This document shows positions 57,507 through 64,000 of a DNA stretch of 64,000 nt, piece after piece. Each line of letters opens with the position of its first letter. Position 1 is the stretch's first letter. Source of the DNA: Lentzea albidocapillata subsp. violacea (GTDB taxonomy: Bacteria; Actinomycetota; Actinomycetes; Mycobacteriales; Pseudonocardiaceae); assembly GCF_900100275.1 (NCBI RefSeq), contig NZ_FNET01000015.1, positions 1 to 64,000 of the forward strand, read 5' to 3'. Position numbers and translations under genes: made by a program. The notes under the pieces were generated by a model. The model was not told the DNA's origin. It was given only the letters and a program-made list of their open reading frames with translations, and searched no databases.

Positions 57507-58628
57507 CTACGGCCTGTCGCCCGTGTACACACCCATCGTCCGGAACCGCAACCCCGGCTCCTTGTACTCCTCCATCGCGTGCGCGATCCATCCCGCGATC
57601 CGCGCGATCGAGAAGATGGCCTCCCCCGCCGTCGGCGGCATCGAGAACGTCAGCCCGAACTGCGCCAGCGCCAGGTCCATGTTCGGGAACGTCTTCGGCT
57701 GGGTGGCGATCACCTTGTCCGCCACCAGGTCGCCGTGGCCGCGCAGCAGGGCGAGGAAGTGGTCGGCGCGCGGATCGCGGAACTCGTAGATGCGGTGGCC
57801 GAAGCCGGGGATCGGCTGGCCGGCCCGCAGGTGCTCCGCGACGGCGCCCATCGGGTCGGCCGCGGCCTGGGTGAGGAAGCGGTGCGCGATCGTCGCGGCG
57901 GCGCCGTGGCGCTGGCCCTCCATCGCGCCGAGGCCCGCGGAGACGACGGCGTACGGGTGGGCGTGGGCCGACGCGGCCACTCGGGCGGCCATGGTCGAGA
58001 TGGCCAGGTCGTGGTCCGCCAGGAGGATCAGGGCGGCGTTGAGCAGGTCCGGCTGCGGAGGGTCCGGGGAGAGACGGGCCCAGAGGCGGTCGGCGATGTC
58101 GGTGCCCGCGGGCCTGCCCAGCAGCGGCAGGGACTCGACGACGTCGGCGATCAGCGACATGGCCGTGGTGACGGCCCGGTCGAGGTCGAACCGCAACGGG
58201 TCGCCCGCGCTCGCGAGGACCACGGCCACCCGGACCCGGTCGGTCAGGGTGGCGCTTTCCGGGAGGGCCATCCAGATCTCCTGGCCCTCGGGGAACTGCA
58301 CGCCCTCCGAGTCGATGCCCGTCCACAGCCAGTGCGCGACGTCCTCGAAGCGCTTGGTGCTCGCGAGGCCGGGGACGGAGCGGCCCCGGTAGTGGAGGCG
58401 GTCCTTCTCCAGCAGGGAGATGCGAGTGCGGATGCGATCCGTCACAGCGGCCACTGCGCCGCGGGCACCAGTGCGTTGCGCCAGGGCCTCGACCTCGGCG
58501 ACGTCGAACATGCTCTGGCGGTTGACCTTCTTGCTGGTCAGGAGTTTGCGGCTGACGTACGAGTAGACCGTCGCCGGTTTCACTCCGAGTCGGCGCGCGG
58601 CCTGGTTCGTCGTCAACATTGATTCCAT
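57507..58628 (-). CDS. Citrate synthase-like protein with N-terminal MerR/excisionase-type HTH
   Basis: A 373-residue protein with a DNA-binding head (residues 4-55: LTTNQAARRLGVKPATVYSY, VNRQSMFDVAEVEALAQR) joined to a citrate synthase fold (about 75-370): QRHGAAATIAHRFL, the His/Tyr motif GFGHRIYEFRDPR and FPNMDLALAQFG with the catalytic Asp. Such DNA-binding citrate synthase paralogues are paired with a second citrate synthase in actinomycetes and may be an enzyme, a regulator or both. The head likely binds the GTTGA palindromes around its start. ATG 58628 overlaps one of them; ATG 58619 is possible. Confidence 0.87.
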   Translation of the reverse strand: MESMLTTNQAARRLGVKPATVYSYVSRKLLTSKKVNRQSMFDVAEVEALAQRTGARGAVAAVTDRIRTRISLLEKDRLHYRGRSVPGLASTKRFEDVAHWLWTGIDSEGVQFPEGQEIWMALPESATLTDRVRVAVVLASAGDPLRFDLDRAVTTAMSLIADVVESLPLLGRPAGTDIADRLWARLSPDPPQPDLLNAALILLADHDLAISTMAARVAASAHAHPYAVVSAGLGAMEGQRHGAAATIAHRFLTQAAADPMGAVAEHLRAGQPIPGFGHRIYEFRDPRADHFLALLRGHGDLVADKVIATQPKTFPNMDLALAQFGLTFSMPPTAGEAIFSIARIAGWIAHAMEEYKEPGLRFRTMGVYTGDRP

Positions 58629-58678
58629 CAACGTTGACTGTACAAGACATGTTGACGGAGCCTTTCATCCATGTTGAT
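58613..58678. promoter_or_regulatory. Cluster of GTTGA-type palindromes between the divergent citrate synthase genes
   Basis: TCAACATTGA (58613-58622), TCAACGTTGA (58628-58637), CATGTTGAC (58648-58656) and CATGTTGAT (58670-58678) fill the gap between the two genes and both start regions. The first two are palindromes 15 bp apart; the last two are direct repeats 22 bp apart. The natural reader is the HTH-carrying citrate synthase-like protein (inference). Confidence 0.65.
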
Positions 58679-59780
58679 TGATGCACCCAAAGGGCTTAAA
58701 GACGTCGTCGTCACCACGACCCTGATCGGGGACGTGAACGGTGCCGCGGGCTACTACCACTACCGCGAGCACGACGCGATCGAACTGGCCAGGACGCGGT
58801 CGTTCGAGGACGTGTGGTTCCTCTTCGCCGAGGGCCGGCTGCCTAGCCAGGACGAGGCCTCGCTCTTCGCCGCGCGGACCGCCGCGTTGCGGTCGTTGCC
58901 GGCGGTCGTCAGCGAGGTGCTGCCCGCGATCGCACGTTCAGGCTCCACGGCGCTGGCAGGGCTGCGGACCGCGCTCTCGATGCTGCCGTCGCAGCCGATG
59001 TGGGACGCGCCGATGAGCGCGCGCAAGGCGGACGCGCTCAAGGTCAGCGCGATGACGCCGACGATCCTGGCGGCACTGCACCGGCTCAAGCTCGGACTTG
59101 ATCCCGTCAACCCCAGGGTTGATCTGTCCACGTCGGCGAACTGGTTGTACATGTTGACTGGACAGGAGCCGTCAACATGGGCGAGTCGTGCAGTCGAGCA
59201 GTACTTGATCGCCACAATCGACCACGGCTTCAACGCGTCGACGTTCACCGCACGCGTGGTCGCGAGCGCGGGAGCGGACGTCGTGTCGGCGGTGGCGGCG
59301 GCGATCGGGACGTTCTCCGGGCCGCTGCACGGTGGCGCGCCGGACCGGGCGCTGGAGGCGCTCGACCTCATCGGGACGCCGGACAACATCGACGCCTGGG
59401 TGCGGGAGCGCATCGAGCGGGGCGACCGGATCATGGGGTTCGGGCACGCCGTCTACCGGACGGAGGACCCGCGGGCGCGCCTGCTCAGGGGGATCGCCCA
59501 GGAACAGCCGACCCGTCTCACCGAGTTCGCGGTCACCGTCGAGCGCCGGGTCACGGAGCTGCTGGCCGAGCTCAAGCCCGGCCGGCAGCTGTACGCGAAC
59601 GTGGAGTTCTACGCCGGCGTGCTGATGGAGCAGTGCGGCATCCCGCGCGAGATGTTCACGCCGACGTTCGCGTGCAGCCGGGTGGTCGGATGGTGTGCCA
59701 ACGCGCTCGAACAGTCCGAGGACACGAAGATCATCCGTCCGGTCGCCCGCTACACGGGACCCGCACCGCTCATCAGGTGA
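58671..59780 (+). CDS. Citrate/2-methylcitrate synthase-family enzyme
   Basis: A 369-residue type II-like citrate synthase. His of FSGPLHGGAPDRALEAL and GFGHAVYRTEDPRARLL are present; the usual catalytic Asp in the NVDFY motif reads NVEFYAG, a Glu replacement that could change the reaction or rate. CSRVVGWCANALEQ follows with the C-terminal Arg-rich end. The paired DNA-binding paralogue is divergent. The ATG is inside the last operator repeat (CATGTTGAT). Substrate preference (oxaloacetate with acetyl- or propionyl-CoA) cannot be read from the sequence. Confidence 0.87.
   Translation: MLIDAPKGLKDVVVTTTLIGDVNGAAGYYHYREHDAIELARTRSFEDVWFLFAEGRLPSQDEASLFAARTAALRSLPAVVSEVLPAIARSGSTALAGLRTALSMLPSQPMWDAPMSARKADALKVSAMTPTILAALHRLKLGLDPVNPRVDLSTSANWLYMLTGQEPSTWASRAVEQYLIATIDHGFNASTFTARVVASAGADVVSAVAAAIGTFSGPLHGGAPDRALEALDLIGTPDNIDAWVRERIERGDRIMGFGHAVYRTEDPRARLLRGIAQEQPTRLTEFAVTVERRVTELLAELKPGRQLYANVEFYAGVLMEQCGIPREMFTPTFACSRVVGWCANALEQSEDTKIIRPVARYTGPAPLIR
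59107..59179. promoter_or_regulatory. Intragenic GTTGA palindromes inside the citrate synthase gene
   Basis: TCAACCC-CA-GGGTTGA (59107-59122) and CATGTTGAC-N12-GTCAACATG (59150-59179) lie inside the coding sequence and match the upstream operator family. The codons there are unusual for this genome (CTT, GTT, TTG, TCA, ACA), as if the DNA sequence was kept in spite of codon preference. Binding by the same regulator, perhaps with looping to the upstream cluster, is an inference. Confidence 0.5.
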
Positions 59781-59922
59781 GGTACCGGAGGTCGTTGCGC
59801 ACTCGGGCGCGGTCGCGGTCGTTGACGTCGGATGAACCGGCCAGACCGGCGGTGCGGTCGCGATGCCGGTCGAGCCAGACGGAGAGGGCGGCTACTACGA
59901 GGACGATCGCTGCAAGAGTCAT
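59773..59922 (-). CDS. Small single-span membrane protein
   Basis: A 49-residue protein with one N-terminal hydrophobic span (TLAAIVLVVAALSVWL) followed by a charged tail (DRHRDRTAG...VRNDLRYLT). Its end overlaps the citrate synthase gene end by 8 bp. The open frame, codon positions and location directly upstream of the divergent regulator make it likely real, but no ribosome site is visible and no family is recognised. Confidence 0.45.
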   Translation of the reverse strand: MTLAAIVLVVAALSVWLDRHRDRTAGLAGSSDVNDRDRARVRNDLRYLT

Positions 59923-59993
59923 GTCAGTAAGTTTGCGGCCAGCAATATCCCGCCAAAAGTGGCAGATCTGACGCTGTGCGCTAATATCCTGCC
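59923..59993. promoter_or_regulatory. Divergent control region with AATATCC direct repeats
   Basis: AATATCCCGCC begins at 59945 and AATATCCTGCC recurs about 40 bp later, next to the start of the GlxA-type regulator gene. Direct repeats of this length before an AraC-type gene commonly are its binding sites. Nothing else is recognised in the gap. Confidence 0.4.
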
Positions 59994-60938
59994 ATGCTGC
60001 GATCGGTGGCGGTTCCCCTCATCGACGGCGTCGCGCCGTTCGAGTTCGGCCTGCTCTGCGAGGTGTTCGGCTTCGACCGGACCGACGAGGGCGTGCCGCT
60101 GGTCGACTTCCGGGTGTGCGGGGAGATCCCGAACCAGCCGGTGCCGACGAGCATTCGCGGCGTGAGCATCACGCCGGAACACGGGTTCGACGCGCTGCAG
60201 AGCGTCGACCTCGTCGCACTGCCCGCCGCGCGCGTCCGCGACGACTACCCGGAGAAGCTGGTCAAGGCACTCCGCGAGACCGGCGCGACGCTGCTCAGCG
60301 TGTGCAGCGGGGCGTTCATCCTCGGCGCGGCCGGCCTGCTCGACGACCGGCACTGCACGACGCACTGGCGCGAGGCGCGGCAGTTCCGCGAGCGGTTCCC
60401 GAAGGCGCGGCTCGACGCGGACGTGCTGTTCGTGGACGACGGGAACATCATCACCAGCGCCGGCACGGCGGCGGGCATCGACGCCTGCCTGCACCTGGTC
60501 CGGCGGGAACTCGGCACCAAGATCGCCAACACGATCGCGCGCCGGATGGTCGTGGCGCCGCAGCGCGACGGCGGGCAGCGGCAGTTCGTGGAGCTCCCGA
60601 TCCCGGAATGCAGCTCGGACAGCCTCGAACCGGTGCTGGAGCAGGTGCTCGACACGATCGCGGACAACCACACGGTGGCGACGATGGCGAAGCTCGCCGT
60701 CATGTCCGAGCGGACTTTCGCGCGCAGGTTCGCCGCGGAGACCGGCACCACCCCGAACAAGTGGCTGTCACTCCAGCGGGTACTTCACGCGCGCAGGCTG
60801 CTGGAAGAGACCGACCTGGACGTCGACACGGTCGCCACCAGGTCAGGCTTCGGGACAGCCGCCCTCTTGCGGCACCACTTCCATCGGGTCGTCGGCATCG
60901 CACCGAGCGATTACCGCCGCACATTCTCCTGTCGTTAG
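59994..60938 (+). CDS. GlxA-family regulator (DJ-1/PfpI-like domain + AraC HTH)
   Basis: A 314-residue regulator. Residues 1-190 are a DJ-1/PfpI-type glutamine amidotransferase-like domain (SVCSGAFILGAAGLLDDRHC with the nucleophile-like Cys, AGTAAGIDACLHLVRRELG). Residues 215-314 hold an AraC-type double HTH (TVATMAKLAVMSERTFARRF, SGFGTAALLRHHFHRVVGIA). Relatives sense metabolites or stress. The last 96 bp overlap the convergent MarR gene. The direct repeats upstream may be its sites. Confidence 0.88.
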   Translation: MLRSVAVPLIDGVAPFEFGLLCEVFGFDRTDEGVPLVDFRVCGEIPNQPVPTSIRGVSITPEHGFDALQSVDLVALPAARVRDDYPEKLVKALRETGATLLSVCSGAFILGAAGLLDDRHCTTHWREARQFRERFPKARLDADVLFVDDGNIITSAGTAAGIDACLHLVRRELGTKIANTIARRMVVAPQRDGGQRQFVELPIPECSSDSLEPVLEQVLDTIADNHTVATMAKLAVMSERTFARRFAAETGTTPNKWLSLQRVLHARRLLEETDLDVDTVATRSGFGTAALLRHHFHRVVGIAPSDYRRTFSCR

Positions 60939-61379
60939 GCGCGTGAAGATCTTCTCGGAGATCGACCCCAGCGCCGCGACCTCGGCCTCGGTGAGCAGGT
61001 CGAACACCAGCCTGTGCACCGTCTCGGCATGCGCCGGCGCGGCCTCCTCGATCGCGGACCGGCCCTGGTCCGTCAGCACGACGAACGACCCGCGCCCGTC
61101 GCTGCTGCAGTTCTCCCTGCGCACCAGGCCGCGCTTCTCCATCCGTGCGACGTGATGTGAAATGCGGCTCTTCTCCCAGTGCAAGGACCGTGCAAGCTCC
61201 AACACGCGCACGCGTTCATCACGCGTGTCGGTGAGCTGCACCAGCACGGCGAAGTCAGCCATCGAGATGTCCGAATCGACCGACATTTGCCTGCTCAGAT
61301 GCGCATTGAGCTCCCCCTGCATGCGGACGTAGGCACGCCACGCCCGCTGCTGCTCAGGTTCCAACCATCGTGTCACCAC
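60843..61379 (-). CDS. MarR-family regulator
   Basis: A 178-residue winged-helix repressor: RAYVRMQGELNAHLSRQMSV, SMADFAVLVQLTDTRDERVR, ELARSLHWEKSRISHHVARM with the wing KRGLVRRENCSSDGRGSFVV. The C-terminal tail after SEKIFTRL (about 30 residues) is longer than in most members and lies wholly in the overlap with the GlxA gene, probably a stop-codon loss. GTG 61379 is preferred; a longer in-frame ATG at 61409 runs into a TTGACA promoter. It is divergent from the YceI gene, a common MarR target. Confidence 0.87.
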   Translation of the reverse strand: MVTRWLEPEQQRAWRAYVRMQGELNAHLSRQMSVDSDISMADFAVLVQLTDTRDERVRVLELARSLHWEKSRISHHVARMEKRGLVRRENCSSDGRGSFVVLTDQGRSAIEEAAPAHAETVHRLVFDLLTEAEVAALGSISEKIFTRLTTGECAAVIARCDADDPMEVVPQEGGCPEA

Positions 61380-61470
61380 TTCAGCATACGGGAATAGTTG
61401 ACACATCACCCACGTTCCGGCAAGGTGAGTGACAGTTCAACCAAATCGAGCAACCGAAGGACTTGACACC

Positions 61471-62028
61471 ATGACCACCGCCACGAACCTCTCCGAACTG
61501 ACCGGCGACTACGTCATCGACGCCTCGCACTCCCGCATCGGCTTCGTCGCGCGCCACGCGATGGTCACCAAGGTCCGCGGTGCGTTCAACGAGTTCGACG
61601 GCAAGATCTCCATCGATGGTGACAAGCCGGAGAACACCACCGCCGAGGTGACCGTGAAGGTCGCCACCATCGACACCCGCAACGCTCAGCGCGACGGCCA
61701 CCTGACGACGAACGACTTCCTCGCCGTCGAGGATTACCCGGAGATCAAGTTCGTCTCGACCTCCGCGAAGCAGGTCGACGACGACAACTTCGAGATCACC
61801 GGTGACCTCACCATCAAGGACGTCACCAAGAGCATCACCATCCCGTTCGCCTTCGAGGGCGTGGCCGTCGACCCGTTCGGCAACACCCGCGTCGGCTTCG
61901 AGGGCTCGCACACCATCAACCGCAAGGACTACGGCGTCACCTGGAACGCCGCCCTGGAGACCGGTGGCGTGCTGGTGAGCGAGAAGGTCGTCCTCGAGTT
62001 CGAGATCTCCGCGATCAAGCAGGCCTGA
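61471..62028 (+). CDS. YceI-family lipid-binding protein
   Basis: A 185-residue YceI-fold protein: GDYVIDASHSRIGFVARHAM, TKVRGAFNEFDGKISI, TRNAQRDGHLTTNDFLAVED, TIPFAFEGVAVDPFGNTRVG, NRKDYGVTWNAALETGGVLV. The beta-barrel binds isoprenoid or fatty acyl chains in relatives such as polyisoprenoid-binding TT1927b. No signal peptide is seen, so it is cytosolic. GAAGGA lies 9 nt before ATG 61471, and TTGACA at 61398-61403 is a good -35. Control by the divergent MarR gene is likely. Confidence 0.9.
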   Translation: MTTATNLSELTGDYVIDASHSRIGFVARHAMVTKVRGAFNEFDGKISIDGDKPENTTAEVTVKVATIDTRNAQRDGHLTTNDFLAVEDYPEIKFVSTSAKQVDDDNFEITGDLTIKDVTKSITIPFAFEGVAVDPFGNTRVGFEGSHTINRKDYGVTWNAALETGGVLVSEKVVLEFEISAIKQA

Positions 62029-62163
62029 CGACGGCCATCGGGCGTGGTGGATCAGGGCCTGCGAGGTAGACCCGAGCAGCATCCCGGCGAGTCGGCCACG
62101 GCCCCCCGCTACACCCTGCTCCGGCTCGGACAGCGCCGGCGGCCCCATCACAATTTGTTCCAC

Positions 62164-62204
62164 CGCGAATGTCCGGGTGCTTCTCCAGCACCCGGACATT
62201 CGCG
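62164..62204. terminator. Perfect 18-bp hairpin
   Basis: CGCGAATGTCCGGGTGCT (62164-62181) and its exact complement (62187-62204) flank a 5-nt loop. It lies 136 bp after the YceI gene and 148 bp before the response regulator, so it could end the first and insulate the second. The rest of 62029-62351 contains no gene that can be supported. Confidence 0.7.
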
Positions 62205-62351
62205 TGTTCAGCGCCGGCGACCGCTCGCCGGCGCGTGAGCACCATCGCCGCGCGAAGTCCGCTCGTGATCCTGGAGCAGGCCCGATCGTCGCAGTGAGCC
62301 GTGCGCCGTCGGTCCCCTCATGTCAGTGCCTTTGGGGCTACCGTGGCTTCC

Positions 62352-63002
62352 ATGGCGACGCGTGTTTTCCTCGTCGACGACCACGAGATCGTCCGCCGCG
62401 GCATAGCGGACCTGCTCGGCGAGGAGTCCGATCTCGAGGTGGTCGGTGATGCGGCATCGGTGACGGAGGCCCTGGCCAAGGTGCCGGGCGCGCAGGCCGA
62501 CGTGGCGGTGCTCGACATCAGGCTCCCCGATGGCAACGGCATCGAGCTGTGCCGCGAACTGCGCAGCCGCATCCCCGGCCTGCAGTGCCTGATGCTGACG
62601 AGTTTCGCGGACGACGAGGCCCTGTTCGACGCGATCATGGCGGGCGCCTCCGGCTTCGTACTGAAGCAGATCCTCGGCGCGGACCTGGTCAACGCCGTCC
62701 GCACCGTCGCGGCAGGACAGTCCCTCCTGGACGCCCGCACGACTTCCGCGCTGCTCAACCGGATCCGCCGCGAGCGCGAGGAGGGCGACCCGCTGCGCAT
62801 GCTCAGCGAGCAGGAGCGCACGGTGCTCGACCTGATCGGCGAGGGGCTGACCAACCGCCAGATCGCCGAGCGCATGTTCCTCGCCGAGAAGACCGTCAAG
62901 AACTACGTCTCGCACCTGCTGGCGAAGCTGGGCATGCAACGCCGCACGCAGGCCGCCGTGTTCGCGTCGCAGTTCCGCAAGGACGGCGACAAGCTCCGCT
63001 AG
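62352..63002 (+). CDS. NarL/DevR-type response regulator
   Basis: A 216-residue response regulator. The receiver domain (1-118) has DD near the N-terminus (VFLVDDHEIVRRG), phospho-acceptor Asp in VAVLDIRLPDGNG, conserved Thr in LMLTSF and Lys in FVLKQIL. A LuxR HTH follows (LSEQERTVLDLIGEGLTNRQ, KTVKNYVSHLLAKLGMQRRT). It closely resembles DevR/DosR proteins that respond to hypoxia, nitric oxide or redox signals. The TAG stop shares CTAG with the stop of the convergent sensor kinase gene, its likely partner. Confidence 0.9.
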   Translation: MATRVFLVDDHEIVRRGIADLLGEESDLEVVGDAASVTEALAKVPGAQADVAVLDIRLPDGNGIELCRELRSRIPGLQCLMLTSFADDEALFDAIMAGASGFVLKQILGADLVNAVRTVAAGQSLLDARTTSALLNRIRREREEGDPLRMLSEQERTVLDLIGEGLTNRQIAERMFLAEKTVKNYVSHLLAKLGMQRRTQAAVFASQFRKDGDKLR

Positions 63003-64000
63003 CCGAGCGGAACGCGCCAGACCACGCACGCGCCGCCGCCCTCCGGCACCGTCACCGCCAGCGACCCGCTGAACTTCGACGCGCGGTGTGCGAGGTTGCG
63101 CAGACCGCTGCGTGAGGCGTCCGCCGGAATGCCGACGCCATTGTCCTGCACGGTGATCACGACATCCTCACCGGCGTCGACGAGCACCGTCAGTTCGGTC
63201 GCGGACGCGTGCCGCACGCAGTTCGTGACGGCCTCGCGCACGACGGCCTCGACGTGCTCGGCGAGTTCGGGTGGCACCGAGTTGTCCACGGTGCCGGACA
63301 TGCGGATGGACGGCTTGAGGTGCGTCGACTCGGTCAGGCCCGCGACGAGGTCGAGCAGGCGGCGGCGCAGCGAGGTGTTGTCGTTCGAGTGCAGGTCGAA
63401 GATGGACGTGCGGATCTCGCGGACCGTCTCGTCGAGCTGCTCGACGGCGGTCCGCAGGCGGCCGGCCACCTCGGGCTCGGTGATGCGGCGCAGGGTGGCC
63501 TGCAGGGTGAGGCCGGTGACGAACAGGCGCTGGATGACGTGGTCGTGCAGGTCGCGGGCGATGCGGTCGCGGTCTTCCAGCACGTCCAGCAGGCGTTGCG
63601 AGCGTTGCTGCTCCGCGAACTCCAGGGCGACGGCCGCCTGGTCGGCGAACGAGGCGAGCATCGGGACCTGGTCGGGGAGGAAACGGGTGCCGCCGCCGAG
63701 GCGCAGCACGACCAGCGCGCCGGTCACGCCGATGCCCGAGCGCAGCGGGACGGCCAGCGCCGGGCCGAACTCCGAGCCCAGGTCGTTCACCAGGAGCGGG
63801 ACGCCGGAGCGGATCACCTCGTCGACGACGTGGTCGGCGGCGGCGAAGTCGCCGATCTGCACGCCCGCGCTCGCGGCGACGGAGAGCGGGGTGTGCAGGC
63901 CGTCGCCGAGGACGACCAGGGCCGAGTCGGCGCAGGCGAGTTCGACGGTGCGCTGGGTGATGAGGCGCAGCGCGTACTCGCCGGAGGCGCCGCCCAGCAG
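62999..64000 (-). CDS. DevS/DosT-type sensor histidine kinase (5' end beyond window)
   Basis: The C-terminal part of a kinase. A GAF domain occupies the visible N-terminal region (LLGGASGEYALRLITQRTVE and the following AGVQIGDFAAADHVVDE), then a HisKA_3 box RIARDLHDHVIQRLFVTGL with the phospho-His, and a HATPase with N box (VREAVTNCVRHASATELTV) and G1 box (QDNGVGIP). In DevS/DosT the GAF domain holds heme and senses O2/NO/CO; the heme His would lie in the part beyond the window edge or in the visible GAF. The gene continues past the right edge. It is convergent with the partner regulator, sharing a CTAG stop. Confidence 0.85.
   Translation of the reverse strand: MLGGASGEYALRLITQRTVELACADSALVVLGDGLHTPLSVAASAGVQIGDFAAADHVVDEVIRSGVPLLVNDLGSEFGPALAVPLRSGIGVTGALVVLRLGGGTRFLPDQVPMLASFADQAAVALEFAEQQRSQRLLDVLEDRDRIARDLHDHVIQRLFVTGLTLQATLRRITEPEVAGRLRTAVEQLDETVREIRTSIFDLHSNDNTSLRRRLLDLVAGLTESTHLKPSIRMSGTVDNSVPPELAEHVEAVVREAVTNCVRHASATELTVLVDAGEDVVITVQDNGVGIPADASRSGLRNLAHRASKFSGSLAVTVPEGGGACVVWRVPLG

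Noticed and set aside
59863..60165. 100-residue plus-strand open frame before the GlxA-type gene
   Set aside because: It lies across the control region and runs out of frame into the regulator gene without a domain or ribosome site.
62208..63029. 273-residue minus-strand open frame opposite the response regulator
   Set aside because: It is a shadow: the plus-strand frame has complete receiver and HTH domains.

Overview
The window is from a high-GC actinobacterium, most likely Pseudonocardiaceae (Lentzea/Saccharothrix/Lechevalieria type). This is inferred from GC-rich codon use, frequent GTG/TTG starts, many Tat and Sec secreted hydrolases, an XRE/DUF397 regulator pair, DevR/DevS-type regulators, a Rieske-fused oxidoreductase and a geosmin-synthase-like terpene cyclase. 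No rRNA, tRNA or CRISPR array was seen. The left edge cuts an IS630-type transposase and the right edge cuts a sensor kinase gene.

Layout. 1-8.3 kb: IS630 remnant joined to a 167-bp palindromic element, secreted DUF4360 and M15-like proteins, a type II NADH dehydrogenase with a divergent Rieske/FAD oxidoreductase, and paaZ. 8.4-12.4 kb: two AAA-less LuxR regulators in line with secreted thaumatin-like, double-psi barrel and CAP proteins, which resemble plant PR-5, PR-4 and PR-1. 12.8-21.5 kb: metabolic and regulatory genes (secreted propeller protein, LysR/nitroreductase, SDR, acyl-CoA synthetase with GAF-LuxR regulator, Ddn-like reductase, TetR). 21.6-24.5 kb: secreted S1 protease and a GH16/ricin-lectin glucanase. 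24.6-27 kb: ornithine cyclodeaminase-like enzyme and an XRE/DUF397/zinc-ribbon locus. 27-33.3 kb: a coupled operon of a two-TM membrane protein, a HerA/FtsK-like ATPase and an acidic 11-residue-repeat protein. 33.4-47.3 kb: NAGPA-metallophosphoesterase protein, DEAD-box helicase, methyltransferase, large S8 protease, AraC/VOC pair, ROK regulator with Gfo/Idh oxidoreductase and UPF0303 protein.

The most notable locus is 47.3-56.4 kb: shell protein 1 - terpene cyclase 1 - cyclase 2 - shell protein 2 - polyprenyl synthase - ispH - dxs, all on + and tightly packed. The two shells are family 2B encapsulins (HK97 fold with an inserted cyclic-nucleotide-binding-like domain). The two cyclases look like the separated N- and C-terminal halves of geosmin synthase. 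The first keeps its metal-binding motifs and the second has lost both. dxs and ispH (first and last MEP-pathway steps) plus the prenyl synthase could supply precursor, so the operon could encode a dedicated terpenoid nanocompartment with its own isoprenoid supply. The product is unknown.

56.3-64 kb: acyltransferase-3 membrane protein, two divergent citrate synthase-like genes (one with a DNA-binding head) with GTTGA operator repeats between and inside them, a GlxA-type regulator, MarR regulator, YceI protein and a DevR/DevS-type two-component pair.
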